Part shown: positions 1 through 8,610 of the stretch, piece after piece
Numbering within the stretch: position 1 is the first letter of the stretch
How the letters are laid out: each line of letters starts with the position of its first letter
Assembly: GCA_020722015.1 (NCBI GenBank)
Contig: DYLQ01000006.1
Coordinates: forward strand, 1 to 64,000
Direction: 5' to 3'
Source of the DNA: Thermotoga sp.
GTDB taxonomy: Bacteria; Thermotogota; Thermotogae; Mesoaciditogales; Mesoaciditogaceae
DNA: 64,000 nucleotides
Position numbers and translations under genes: made by a program
The notes under the pieces: generated by a model
Database searches by the model: none
The model's input: only the letters and a program-made list of their open reading frames with translations
What the model was told of the DNA's origin: nothing

Positions 1-2
1 AA

Positions 3-32
3 AAGGGCCCCTTATTAGGGCCCTTATTTTTG
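3..32 (+). terminator. Rho-independent terminator of an upstream gene
   Basis: A perfect 8-bp stem AAGGGCCC/GGGCCCTT with a 7-nt loop is followed by ATTTTTGTTTT. It ends a plus-strand transcript that begins outside the window. Confidence 0.85.
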
Positions 33-43
33 TTTTGATTTTG

Positions 44-120
44 TCGTATGGGATTCCCGATTAGATCGGGAATAACGCATTGGCCTTATCGTATGGGATT
101 CCCGGTCAAGCCGGGAATGA
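44..120. repeat. Tandem pair of REP-like palindromes
   Basis: Two 21-nt palindromes lie head to tail: ATTCCCGATTAGATCGGGAAT (53-73) and ATTCCCGGTCAAGCCGGGAAT (98-118). Each is preceded by the same 16-mer TCGTATGGGATTCCCG (44-59 and 89-104). The second form recurs exactly at 11707-11727 and inverted at 2670-2690, so this is a dispersed intergenic family. Its function is not known from the sequence. Confidence 0.8.
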
Positions 121-170
121 CGGGATGAGAAGATGTGATAAAATGGTACTGTCTTAGGAGAAGTGAGCAT

Positions 171-1454
171 ATGATAGACAGATACACGCCGGAATGCATG
201 AAAAAATTATGGTCCGATGAGGCAAGGTACAAAAGATGGTTAGAAGTCGAGCTTGCCGTCATGGAAGCTTACGAAGCACTTGGCCTTATTCCGAAGGGAT
301 ATTCAAATCAAGCAAGAAAAAATGCGATCTTAGATGCAAAAGCGATTTCTGAGGCCGAATCGCAGGTGGGCCACGATGTCATAGGTTTTTTAAAGGTTGC
401 GACGTCTAAAATGGGAGACGAGGCAAGGTACTTTCATTACGGTCTCACCTCTTCGGATGTTGTGGACACGGCATTTTCCATGGCAATCGTTGAATCTGCA
501 AACTGCATAATTTCTAAGATGCATGATCTCATGAAATCAACTTTCGATCTTGCACAAAGATACAAACACACACCCGTGATCGGAAGAACTCACGGTATTC
601 ATGCCGAACCGACGACCTTTGGCCTTAAAGTTTTGAATTGGTACGACGGCATATCAATGGGAGAAGAAAGATTGGCGACAGAGGCAAAAAGGATCGGTGT
701 TGGAAAAATTTCCGGGGCTGTGGGTAATTATGCCAATGTTCCACCGGAAGTTGAAAAGCTTGTTTGTGAAAAACTTCATCTTGTGCCAGCAAGGATATCG
801 ACGCAGATTCTTCCGAGAGCACTTCATGCGGGATACATGTCATCGCTTGCCATAATCGCAAGTGAGTTTGAGAGGATAGCAACGGAGATAAGAAACCTTC
901 AGAGAACGGAGATAAGAGAGGTACAGGAACCATTTTCGAAGACTCAAAGAGGGTCGAGTGCCATGCCACACAAGAAAAACCCTGTGAATTGCGAGCGTAT
1001 AGTCGGCCTTTCAAGGGTGATAAGAGGATACGCGCTTTCTGCAATGGAAGATATCTCGCTGTGGCATGAAAGGGACATTTCCCATTCGTCTGTCGAACGT
1101 GTTATCTTTCCGGACGCAACGTCTCTTGTTTATTTCATGGCCGATCAACTTGATAAGATGATAAAAGGTCTTGTCGTAGATGAAGATAGAATGAGGGCAA
1201 ATATATACATGACGAATGGGCTTGTATTTTCCGAGAGGGTCTTGCTTAAACTCATAGAAAACGGCATGAGTCGAGAAGAGGCATACCTTATAGTTCAAAA
1301 GGCTTCCATGGAAGTTTGGAACAACGAGGCTTCGAGTTTGAAAGAAGCTCTTAAAGCGTACGTCGGGGATATGAATTTAGACGATGCTTTTGATCTTTCT
1401 TACTATTTTAAGCATGTAGATGATATCTTCAAAAGATTTGAATGGAGGAATTGA
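171..1454 (+). CDS. purB: Adenylosuccinate lyase
   Basis: This 427-aa enzyme cleaves SAICAR and adenylosuccinate, releasing fumarate in purine synthesis. It carries the fumarase/aspartase-superfamily signature GSSAMPHKKNP in its middle part and the TSSDVVDTA segment that lines the active site; the length is normal. The ORF is open further upstream, but AGGAG followed by ATG at 171 gives MIDRYTPECM, the usual purB N-terminus, so I use that start. The stop is one base before the purA start. The order purB-purA makes a two-step AMP unit with coupled translation. Confidence 0.95.
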   Translation: MIDRYTPECMKKLWSDEARYKRWLEVELAVMEAYEALGLIPKGYSNQARKNAILDAKAISEAESQVGHDVIGFLKVATSKMGDEARYFHYGLTSSDVVDTAFSMAIVESANCIISKMHDLMKSTFDLAQRYKHTPVIGRTHGIHAEPTTFGLKVLNWYDGISMGEERLATEAKRIGVGKISGAVGNYANVPPEVEKLVCEKLHLVPARISTQILPRALHAGYMSSLAIIASEFERIATEIRNLQRTEIREVQEPFSKTQRGSSAMPHKKNPVNCERIVGLSRVIRGYALSAMEDISLWHERDISHSSVERVIFPDATSLVYFMADQLDKMIKGLVVDEDRMRANIYMTNGLVFSERVLLKLIENGMSREEAYLIVQKASMEVWNNEASSLKEALKAYVGDMNLDDAFDLSYYFKHVDDIFKRFEWRN

Positions 1455-1455
1455 T

Positions 1456-2616
1456 ATGAATTCAATAGTGATAGGATTGCAATGGGGAGATGAAGGAAAG
1501 GGAAAGATCGTTCAAAAACTTTCAAGATCGCACGACTGGATCGTGAGATTCTCCAGCGGTCCAAATGCTGGCCATACGGTTTATCACGGAGATACAAAAA
1601 TGGTTCATCATTTGCTTCCGTCCGGAACCGAAAAAAACTTTCTTTTCATAGGGCGAGGCACCCTTGTTGATCTTGAGACTTTGAATTCCGAAATAAACGA
1701 AATTTCGAAGATATACCCCGATATCAAAGAAAGGTTGTTTATATCCCCTTATTGTAGGGTGATAACGCCTATCGAAAAATGGCAAGACGGTGCCATCGAG
1801 CGGATGAAAGGTAAAAAATCCGTTGGTACAACGGGACGCGGAATTGGACCGACGGTCTCGAACGATGCGAACAGAATCGGGATTCGTCTATTCGATCTTT
1901 TCGATGAAGAACATCTGAAAGAAAAGGTTGCATTGCTTGCCAAAATGTCTGATTTCGATGGTAAATCCGTTTCGGATGCGCTTTTGGAGCAATTTAAAAA
2001 GATCAAAGACAGAATTTCCGAGGTAAATGTCAAAGGTAGCGTTTTGTTTGAAGGAACACAAGGTATAATGCTTGATCCCATGTACGGCACATATCCTTAC
2101 GTGACATCAACACCGACGATACCTTCATTTGCATTTTACGGTTCGGGTTTGAAATCGGAAAATCATGAAGTTTGGGGTGTTTTCAAGGCTTACGCTACGC
2201 GCGTCGGAGCTGGCCCATTTCCGACAGAGGTTTTCGGAGAGGCAGGCGATGCACTCAGAAAAAGGGGATCGGAATTCGGTGCGACAACGGGAAGACCAAG
2301 AAGGTGCGGTTGGATAGATCTTCCACAACTTGAATACGCATCAGATGTCTCGGACGTAGATCACCTTGTCATGACAAAAGCCGATGTTTTGAACGGTCTT
2401 GAAAAGGTTGGCGTATGCACCGCCTACGATAAAGAAATCACTCCGTACGATCTCGAAAATGTGAAACCGACGATCGAGTACGTAAAGGGATGGAAAGATT
2501 TAGAAAGTTCTGAATTTTCTGACTTTGTTTCGATCGTAGAACGTCATCTCGGACGACGTGTCGATTATATATCCTATGGCCCTTCGGAAGGAGAAATCTT
2601 CCAAAGAAAAGGGTAG
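1456..2616 (+). CDS. purA: Adenylosuccinate synthetase
   Basis: This enzyme makes adenylosuccinate from IMP, aspartate and GTP, the step before PurB in AMP synthesis. The N-terminal GLQWGDEGKGK loop, GTTGRGIGP and GATTGRPRRCGW near the C-terminus are all PurA hallmarks. At 386 aa it is shorter than the roughly 430-aa enterobacterial protein, as in some thermophiles. The ATG at 1456 is preceded by GGAGG inside the end of purB; the longer ORF in the track (from 1420) would run into purB and lacks a ribosome site. The stop is followed by 256 bases without a gene. Confidence 0.95.
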   Translation: MNSIVIGLQWGDEGKGKIVQKLSRSHDWIVRFSSGPNAGHTVYHGDTKMVHHLLPSGTEKNFLFIGRGTLVDLETLNSEINEISKIYPDIKERLFISPYCRVITPIEKWQDGAIERMKGKKSVGTTGRGIGPTVSNDANRIGIRLFDLFDEEHLKEKVALLAKMSDFDGKSVSDALLEQFKKIKDRISEVNVKGSVLFEGTQGIMLDPMYGTYPYVTSTPTIPSFAFYGSGLKSENHEVWGVFKAYATRVGAGPFPTEVFGEAGDALRKRGSEFGATTGRPRRCGWIDLPQLEYASDVSDVDHLVMTKADVLNGLEKVGVCTAYDKEITPYDLENVKPTIEYVKGWKDLESSEFSDFVSIVERHLGRRVDYISYGPSEGEIFQRKG

Positions 2617-2872
2617 GCGATCCTCTTTTTGGGCATGTGGCTTGTGGCAAGTGGCGGGTAGCGTGGGTCATTCCCGGCTTGACCGGGAATCTTATTCAAT
2701 AAAAACAATGCGATTCACGACGAACTTGAGGATAGTGGGGAACGATCGTTATCATTCGGCTATTCTAATGTATAAGTGTAACTGATGGTTTATGAATTAT
2801 GGTGAAAAAATTCACAAATAAAACAAAAACACTTAACCATTAAATTGTAAAATTCAATTGGAGGTGGAAAAT
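2617..2872. other. Intergenic region with one REP-like palindrome
   Basis: There is no gene here. It holds one inverted copy of the REP-like palindrome at 2670-2690 (ATTCCCGGCTTGACCGGGAAT) and an AT-rich leader before the OsmC gene. The short purA-proximal hairpin (AAAAGG/CCTCTTTT) is too weak to call a terminator. Confidence 0.6.
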
Positions 2873-3310
2873 ATGCCAGATATGAAATTTTCCGTAACGG
2901 GAAAGTGTGAAAATCCCACGAAGTTGATCGTCAATTCAGGTAAGTTCACCATCACAATCGATGAGCCGCAGAATATCGGCGGTACAGATCAAGGACCAAG
3001 TCCAGTTGAATACGTTCTCGCTGCTTTAGGTGGTTGTTTAAACGTTATCGGTCATCTTGTGGCAAAGGAAATGGGAATGGAACTTAATGGTCTTGAGATG
3101 ACGATAGAAGGAGATTTAAATCCTTCCAAATTCATGGGTCAACCCACGAAAGACAGAACAGGATACAAAGAAATAAGGGTAAATCTCAAACCTGTTACGA
3201 ATGCCGATAAAGCAACCATTGATAAGTGGCTTAAAACCGTCGAAGACAGATGCCCGGTCAGCGACAACCTCAGAAATCCGACGCCTGTCAAGATATCCGC
3301 TTCGAAATGA
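2873..3310 (+). CDS. OsmC/YhfA-family peroxiredoxin-like protein
   Basis: This 145-aa protein belongs to the OsmC superfamily, whose members reduce organic peroxides or are of unknown redox role. GPSPVEYVLAALGGCLNV is the conserved helix with the first catalytic cysteine, and EDRCPVSDNL near the C-terminus carries the second. Both cysteines are present, so activity is plausible. The ATG at 2873 has GGAGGT upstream at the right distance; the track's TTG start at 2858 would lie on top of that site. It is monocistronic, with a terminator directly after it. Confidence 0.85.
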   Translation: MPDMKFSVTGKCENPTKLIVNSGKFTITIDEPQNIGGTDQGPSPVEYVLAALGGCLNVIGHLVAKEMGMELNGLEMTIEGDLNPSKFMGQPTKDRTGYKEIRVNLKPVTNADKATIDKWLKTVEDRCPVSDNLRNPTPVKISASK

Positions 3311-3321
3311 TGTAAAAGGCA

Positions 3322-3350
3322 AAAACCGCCTTCGGGCGGTTTTGCTTTTT
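3322..3350 (+). terminator. Rho-independent terminator after the OsmC gene
   Basis: AAAACCGCC-TTCG-GGCGGTTTT forms a stable UUCG tetraloop hairpin, followed by TTGCTTTTT-type T-rich sequence. Confidence 0.92.
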
Positions 3351-3451
3351 ATGATCCACATCCTTAATGATTTGTTCAAAGACGGTATAAGTGAAAGACA
3401 AATCGTGTCTGTATACTTGAATAAAGCGATCCATATAAGGTAGGTGTATTT

Positions 3452-3619
3452 ATGAAATTCAAGAATGTCGTTAACAATCCAAGAATCCTATCTCAATTTG
3501 ATCTTTTAAAGATGCTTCGTCTTAAAGATGACCAAGCAAAAGTTGAATTCATGAAACGTTCTCTTGAAGGCTGTTCTGATCAGAAGATGGATCAAAAAAA
3601 TGGACAATCCTCTGATTGA
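3452..3619 (+). CDS. Small ORF overlapping an ABC ATPase gene
   Basis: This 55-codon ORF is too short for the ORF track. It starts MKFKNVVNNPRILS at an ATG with AAGGTAGGTG upstream, and it is rich in charged residues with no membrane segment. Its last 20 nt overlap the start of the downstream ATPase, whose own start has no strong ribosome site, so the two may be translationally coupled. I do not recognise a family. The good ribosome site and the overlap favour a real gene, but a leader peptide is possible. Confidence 0.55.
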   Translation: MKFKNVVNNPRILSQFDLLKMLRLKDDQAKVEFMKRSLEGCSDQKMDQKNGQSSD

Positions 3620-4307
3620 GTTCAAGAACTTTTCTCTTAAGATCGATAGGAATGCTTTACTTGAAGACATTTCTTTGAAGGTCGAAGAAAAAAGCGTCGT
3701 GCTCATTTACGGCCCAAGAGGTTCGGGAAAGTCTGCACTGCTCAGAAGTATTGTGCATTTGAATGAAGAACTTTTTGATTCGCTTGATTTTAAAGGTGAT
3801 ATTTTTTTTCACGGTCGAAGTATAATTGATGCAGATAGAAAATTCTTAAGGCGTAAGATAGCCTACGTTGATACCTCGTTTATAGAAAGTTTATCCTCTT
3901 TAACCGTTAACCAGATAATAACCCTCGTTAAGGGAAGGAATGTGGATTTATATTCGGATGAGATGATAGGTTTACTGAAGCAACTTGGAGTTATAAACCT
4001 TTTGAAAGAAGGCATGCACACCTACGTTGAGGATCTCCATGGAAATACCAGGGTGCTATTTTTGCTTATGATGGCAATTTTAAGAGAACCTGAAGTCATA
4101 GCCCTTGATTGCATCGTGGATCATCTTGATGATGAGGCAACTTTAAATGTTCAAGATGTCGTGCTTTCTTTAAAACAAAAGTATACTCTCATTTTGGCCA
4201 CAAGAAAGATGCCCAATTTTTTGCCGATATCTGATAAAATTATCATGATGAAAAATGGTAAGATAGAATTCGAAGGCACAAAAAAAGAAATGGTGTTCAA
4301 TTTTTGA
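3600..4307 (+). CDS. Degenerate PstB-like ABC ATPase (probable pseudo-ATPase)
   Basis: This 235-aa protein has the length and layout of a PstB-type ABC nucleotide-binding subunit. Walker A is intact (GPRGSGKS, about residue 36). The other catalytic motifs are lost: the LSGGQ signature reads LHGNT, the Walker B glutamate position reads ALDCIVDHLD with Cys instead of Glu, and the switch histidine region reads LATRKM. It probably binds a nucleotide but should hydrolyse it poorly. No permease or binding-protein gene is adjacent; the only partner is the overlapping 55-codon ORF. The reading frame is intact over full length, so it is a maintained gene, not a decaying one. The start at ATG 3600 is the most likely; TTG 3564 is possible. 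Confidence 0.75.
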   Translation: MDNPLIEFKNFSLKIDRNALLEDISLKVEEKSVVLIYGPRGSGKSALLRSIVHLNEELFDSLDFKGDIFFHGRSIIDADRKFLRRKIAYVDTSFIESLSSLTVNQIITLVKGRNVDLYSDEMIGLLKQLGVINLLKEGMHTYVEDLHGNTRVLFLLMMAILREPEVIALDCIVDHLDDEATLNVQDVVLSLKQKYTLILATRKMPNFLPISDKIIMMKNGKIEFEGTKKEMVFNF

Positions 4308-4376
4308 CCTTTCTGAGTAAGAACCCTCCCACTTCAAGTGGCGGGAGTATGTCACTTAATCTAAAAGAGGTTAACG

Positions 4377-5579
4377 GTGAAGTTCCATATCTACACCCTT
4401 GGATGTAAATTCAATCAATATGAAAGCGCAAAAATATCCGAATTGCTCGAAAATGCCGGATATGAAAGAGCTGATCTTGAAGATGCAGATGTCGTGATAG
4501 TCAACAGTTGCGCTGTGACATCTGAGGCTAAGCGTCAATCTTTGCAGGCGGCAAGGCATTTTAAAAGAAATTCCAAAGCAAAAATAGTGTTTACAGGTTG
4601 CGCCGTTCATGACGGAGAGGTCCCGAATTTTGATCTTGTCTTGGGGAATGGGGAGAAGATGAAAATTCTTGAATATCTGGACAAAATGGGCAAGATAGAA
4701 GCTCCCGCTTATTTTCTCGATGATACGATGGATTATTCAATTTCAAGAAATCCGGATAGGACTCGTGGCTTTTTAAGCATTGAGAATGGGTGTAATTGGT
4801 CATGCACATATTGCGCCGTTCCACACTTCAGGGGCACAAAGATACGTTCAAAATCCATCAAAACGGCAATCGATGAAGCATGTCATATGGTAAATTCGGG
4901 AATAAAAGAAATAGTCGTAAGTGGAATAAACGTTGCACTTTACGACGATAATGGGTTAAAATTAAAAGATTTACTTTACGCTATGTCGCAAATAGACGGT
5001 AATTTCAGAATAAGGCTTAGTTCGATAGATCCTCTCAGTGCTATGGAACTTGAAGATGTATTTTCAAACAACTCAAAGCTTTGTCATCATCTTCACATAT
5101 CTCTTCAAAGCGGATCCGATGTTGTACTCAAGGAAATGGGAAGAAATTACACCTCTGACGATGTGATCAAAACCGTTGAAAAGTTCAGAGCGATAGATCC
5201 TCTTTTTGCCTTCTCCGTGGATGTCATATCCGGATTTCCAACGGAAAAGGACGAAGATTTCGATAAGACGATCGAACTGCTTTCAACTATAAATGTGATG
5301 AGAATACATGCATTTCCATTTTCACCGAAAAATGGGACAAAAGCATCCAAAATGAAAAACGGCGTTGATGATTTCACCAAGAAGATGAGGGTAAAATCGT
5401 TGAAATTACTTTCAAACAGTCTCGAGAAGCATTTTAGAGAAAAATTAAGTGGATCCAACCAAAGAATTCTTGTTGAGAACATCAAAGACGGACTTCGGGA
5501 AGGATTCAGCGATTACTATCTCAAGTACAGTTTAAAGTGTAATGCCGATGTCGGAGATTTCATCCAAATTAACGTTTGA
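4377..5579 (+). CDS. mtaB: tRNA t6A37 methylthiotransferase MtaB
   Basis: This radical SAM enzyme converts t6A37 to ms2t6A37 in ANN-decoding tRNAs. The N-terminal UPF0004 domain has three cluster cysteines (LGCKFNQYES, VNSCAVTSEA, FTGCAV). The radical SAM motif CNWSCTYC follows at about residue 142, and the C-terminal part resembles a TRAM RNA-binding segment. The CKFNQYES and NSCAVTSEA forms point to MtaB rather than MiaB. It starts at a GTG with AAAAGAGG upstream. At 400 aa it is slightly short for the family. The aminotransferase gene follows after 12 nt. Confidence 0.9.
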   Translation: MKFHIYTLGCKFNQYESAKISELLENAGYERADLEDADVVIVNSCAVTSEAKRQSLQAARHFKRNSKAKIVFTGCAVHDGEVPNFDLVLGNGEKMKILEYLDKMGKIEAPAYFLDDTMDYSISRNPDRTRGFLSIENGCNWSCTYCAVPHFRGTKIRSKSIKTAIDEACHMVNSGIKEIVVSGINVALYDDNGLKLKDLLYAMSQIDGNFRIRLSSIDPLSAMELEDVFSNNSKLCHHLHISLQSGSDVVLKEMGRNYTSDDVIKTVEKFRAIDPLFAFSVDVISGFPTEKDEDFDKTIELLSTINVMRIHAFPFSPKNGTKASKMKNGVDDFTKKMRVKSLKLLSNSLEKHFREKLSGSNQRILVENIKDGLREGFSDYYLKYSLKCNADVGDFIQINV

Positions 5580-5591
5580 GGGGGTGTACGT

Positions 5592-6419
5592 GTGAGGATA
5601 TACTTCAATTCATGGCACGATGAAGAAGTGCAAATAAGTGCTGTAGATCGTGGCTTTATGTACGGAGAGGGAGTTTACGAAAGTTTAAGGACCTATAACG
5701 GTTTACTTTTTGCGCCTCAAAAACATTTCAATCGTTTTAAAAGGTCTTCTCAGATTTTGGGAATACCTTTCAAAATGGATTTTGAAGAGTTCAAATCTAT
5801 TCTGCTTTGTGGAATTGAAGGCATGAAAGAAGATTGTACAATCCGAGTCGTCCTTACCAACGGTGATGGTAAAAAGCCTGCTTTTCTTGTCTATGTCATG
5901 GAATTACAGGCTCCATCTTCAGACCTTTACACTTACGGAGTTAGTATTGGCATATCAAAGTTAAGGAAACCCGATGAATCTGCCATTCCTGCTGCCCTTA
6001 AAACCACCTCTCATGCCAATTTGATGATGGCAAGACGGGGAAAAGAAAATTTCTACGAAGTGTTGATGTTAAACAGTCGCGGATATGTCGCAGAAGGACT
6101 TATGAGTAACGTGTTTTTGGTTGAAAACAACACGCTTGTAACATCCTCAATAGATACCGGTATATTGGATGGAATAACAAGAGAAGTCGTGATAGATCTC
6201 GCAAAGTCACTTGAGATAAGAGTTGACGAAAGGCTTGTGGATATCGATGAACTTTTCAACTGCTCCGAATGCTTTTTGACGAGAACAAGCGCTGGCATAA
6301 TACCCGTTAGAAAAATAGAAAGTCGCTACGTTTTTGAGGATGAACCGGGAGGCATTACCCAACTGCTTATCGAAAATTTCAGACCTTACATATTTCAAAG
6401 ATCGGATTTATGGCAATGA
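5592..6419 (+). CDS. Class IV (fold-type IV) PLP aminotransferase
   Basis: This 275-aa protein belongs to the branched-chain aminotransferase / D-amino acid transaminase / 4-amino-4-deoxychorismate lyase group. RGFMYGEGVYESLRTYNG near the N-terminus, the LKTTSHANLMMAR segment with the PLP lysine, EGLMSNVFLVENN, and GILDGITRE are the expected motifs in order. Sequence alone does not fix the substrate. PabC-type lyase and branched-chain aminotransferase are both possible; the gene context does not help. It starts at a GTG after GGGGGTG and probably shares a transcript with mtaB. Confidence 0.8.
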   Translation: MRIYFNSWHDEEVQISAVDRGFMYGEGVYESLRTYNGLLFAPQKHFNRFKRSSQILGIPFKMDFEEFKSILLCGIEGMKEDCTIRVVLTNGDGKKPAFLVYVMELQAPSSDLYTYGVSIGISKLRKPDESAIPAALKTTSHANLMMARRGKENFYEVLMLNSRGYVAEGLMSNVFLVENNTLVTSSIDTGILDGITREVVIDLAKSLEIRVDERLVDIDELFNCSECFLTRTSAGIIPVRKIESRYVFEDEPGGITQLLIENFRPYIFQRSDLWQ

Positions 6420-6552
6420 GTATAACCAAAAATGCCAAATTAACCTTGAAAACAGTCATTAGAGGCATTTAGAGGCTTTTATTATATCTTTGCTTTTGCT
6501 ATTTCATTTTTCCTTCGATTTGTGTCATAATACATAAAAGTAGGTGATTTTT

Positions 6553-7425
6553 TTGAAGAGCATGACGGGATACGCAAAAATAAGTAAAAACATAAATGAC
6601 GTTTTCTACACGGTGGAGATAAAGGGAGTCAATCACAAATACCTTAACATTTCGTTTTTTCTTCCATACCTTTTTTCTTCCTTTGAAGCCAGGTCTCTTC
6701 CAACAGTTCAATCGGAGATCAAAAGAGGAAGTATTTCCATAAAAACAGACATAAGAGGAAATTTTGAGTCTGATCTTATCGTTCCCGATCTCGAACTTGC
6801 AAAATCGTACTTCAGAGCATTCAAAGAAATAGAAAGAGAAATAGGCGTGGAATTGAGACTTGATCTTGGACAATTGCTTGAGATAAAAGATATCTTCAAG
6901 ATGTCTCTTGATATCCAGACAGAAGAGAAAATATGGGAAGGGTTTCGAACGGTTTTAGTTGAAACTATAGCAGCTTACAACAAAAGCAGGGAAACTGAGG
7001 GAGAAAAATTAAAGGCATATCTTGAAGATAAAATAGCCAGTCTTGATGAAATAATGAAGCAGATGAGCGCTTACGAATCCCAAAACAGAGAAAAGTATAA
7101 AGAGATGCTCCTTCAGAGTTTAAAAGATAATTTTTCAGAAATACAAATGGATCCTCAAAGGATTGAACAAGAAGTCATCATGACAATTCAAAGAGCCGAT
7201 ATAGGTGAGGAGATATCTAGGGTTTTTGCCCATATATCTCGAACTCGTGATTTGATGAAATCAAGCGAAGATGTTGGAAGCGAAATGGATTTCATCTTTC
7301 AGGAAATAAGCAGAGAAATCAACACACTTTCGGCAAAATCTAAGATCCCTGAGGTTTTAAATCTCGTTGTGGAGTCAAAAACCATTGTCAAGAAATTAAG
7401 GGAACAGATTCAAAATATCGAATAA
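6553..7425 (+). CDS. yicC: YicC/YloC-family endoribonuclease
   Basis: This 290-aa protein starts [10 protein letters not shown], the hallmark YicC N-terminus, and ends with the conserved DUF1732 region ([22 protein letters not shown] and [19 protein letters not shown]). E. coli YicC has been described as an endoribonuclease. I choose the TTG at 6553 because AGGTGA lies five bases upstream and because it gives the canonical N-terminus; the track start at GTG 6544 lies within that site. The gene opens the conserved cluster yicC-remA-gmk-rpoZ-coaBC. Confidence 0.9.
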   Translation: MKSMTGYAKISKNINDVFYTVEIKGVNHKYLNISFFLPYLFSSFEARSLPTVQSEIKRGSISIKTDIRGNFESDLIVPDLELAKSYFRAFKEIEREIGVELRLDLGQLLEIKDIFKMSLDIQTEEKIWEGFRTVLVETIAAYNKSRETEGEKLKAYLEDKIASLDEIMKQMSAYESQNREKYKEMLLQSLKDNFSEIQMDPQRIEQEVIMTIQRADIGEEISRVFAHISRTRDLMKSSEDVGSEMDFIFQEISREINTLSAKSKIPEVLNLVVESKTIVKKLREQIQNIE

Positions 7426-7445
7426 GGAGTTTGAAGGGAGGAAGT

Positions 7446-7751
7446 ATGTACGGGCTTATAAACATTGGGTTTGGAAATGTTGTGATAGGAGATAGGATTA
7501 TAGTGATAGTTAATCCTGAATCAGCGCCTCTGAAACGCCTTAAGGACGGGGCAAAAGATGATGGTAAGCTCATAGATGCAACGTACGGCAGAAGGACGAG
7601 ATCTATTCTCATAACAGACAGCAACCATGTCATATTGAGCGCTATACAACCGGAAACCATATCTGAGAGATTCCAATCTTCATTCCAGGAAATGAGAGAA
7701 GTCATGGAGCAAAATTCCGAGAACAGGACGAAAAGCAAAGCAAAACCATGA
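7446..7751 (+). CDS. remA: RemA (DUF370) family DNA-binding regulator
   Basis: In Bacillus, RemA is an oligomeric DNA-binding activator of biofilm matrix genes. This 101-aa homologue has the typical core [25 protein letters not shown] and [25 protein letters not shown]. The tail after residue 75 is charged and longer than in the 85-90-aa family members. Its role here is unknown, because the family is also common in bacteria without that matrix. The ATG at 7446 follows GGGAGGAAG. It overlaps gmk by 4 nt (ATGA). Confidence 0.88.
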   Translation: MYGLINIGFGNVVIGDRIIVIVNPESAPLKRLKDGAKDDGKLIDATYGRRTRSILITDSNHVILSAIQPETISERFQSSFQEMREVMEQNSENRTKSKAKP

Positions 7752-8374
7752 GAGGAATACTTTTCGTGATGAGCGGCCCTTCAGGGGCTGGTAAAACCAC
7801 AATAGTTAAAGCCGTTATGTCTGAATTAGAGGGAATAGAATTTTCAGTGTCTTACACTACAAGACCAAAAAGAGAAGATGAAGTTGATGGTGTTGATTAC
7901 TTCTTTGTAGATGAAAAAACTTTTAAATCTTTGATCAAAAAAGGAGAATTTCTTGAATGGGCCGAGGTTCACGGTCATCTTTACGGGACATCCATGAATT
8001 TTGTGGAATCGCGTCTGAATGATGGCATTAACATGCTTTTGGATGTCGATGTCAAGGGTGCATTGAACATCAAAAAGATTTTCAAAGACGATGTTTTCAT
8101 ATTCGTGGCTCCACCATCATTCAAAGAGTTAAAGGATAGGCTGATAAAACGTCATACAGAGGATCCAAACAACTTTGAAAAAAGAATAGAAGATGCCAAA
8201 TTCGAACTTTCTCAGATATCGAAATTCGATTATCTCATAGTCAATAGGGATATTTCTACGGCCGTAAAGCAAATTGAGTCCATAATAATCTCTGAGCAGT
8301 TAAGGGTTTCAAGGTTAGCAGAATTCGTCGGAAAGTATAATTTTTACAAATCAAAGGACGGTGCAGATCTGTGA
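7748..8374 (+). CDS. gmk: Guanylate kinase
   Basis: Gmk phosphorylates GMP to GDP. The P-loop GPSGAGKTT lies at residues 10-18. The GMP-binding segment [22 protein letters not shown] and [16 protein letters not shown] match the family closely, and 208 aa is the normal length. The start overlaps the remA stop and the stop overlaps the rpoZ start, so all three are coupled. Confidence 0.96.
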   Translation: MRGILFVMSGPSGAGKTTIVKAVMSELEGIEFSVSYTTRPKREDEVDGVDYFFVDEKTFKSLIKKGEFLEWAEVHGHLYGTSMNFVESRLNDGINMLLDVDVKGALNIKKIFKDDVFIFVAPPSFKELKDRLIKRHTEDPNNFEKRIEDAKFELSQISKFDYLIVNRDISTAVKQIESIIISEQLRVSRLAEFVGKYNFYKSKDGADL

Positions 8375-8610
8375 AAGACAAACTTTATGAAATTTTGATG
8401 AACAAATATGGTAACAAATATGCTATAACCATGGCTGTGGCAAAAAGGGCAGAAGCACTTAACGAACTTTCAAAGCCAATGGTGAAAACGGAAGATTCGA
8501 ATCTCGTGACGATCTCGCTTGAAGAAATGAAAGAAGGATATGTTGAGATAAAGAACGCTGAAATGTTAAAAATGCTTGTTGCAAACGTCAAATTGGCCAA
8601 GAAAAAATGA
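8371..8610 (+). CDS. rpoZ: RNA polymerase omega subunit
   Basis: This 79-aa protein follows gmk, the usual place for rpoZ. It shows the omega pattern NKYAITMAVAKRAEALNE with basic and alanine-rich residues in the helix that contacts beta-prime. Omega helps fold and assemble RNA polymerase. It starts at a GTG inside the end of gmk and overlaps coaBC by 4 nt. Confidence 0.9.
   Translation: MKDKLYEILMNKYGNKYAITMAVAKRAEALNELSKPMVKTEDSNLVTISLEEMKEGYVEIKNAEMLKMLVANVKLAKKK

Noticed and set aside
3351-3443. 30-codon frame MIHILNDLFKDG before the small ORF
   Set aside because: It has no ribosome site and directly follows a terminator; more likely promoter or leader sequence.
6429-6475. AAATGCC/GGCATTT as a terminator before yicC
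   Set aside because: The arms are short and separated by about 29 bases, so the hairpin would be weak.
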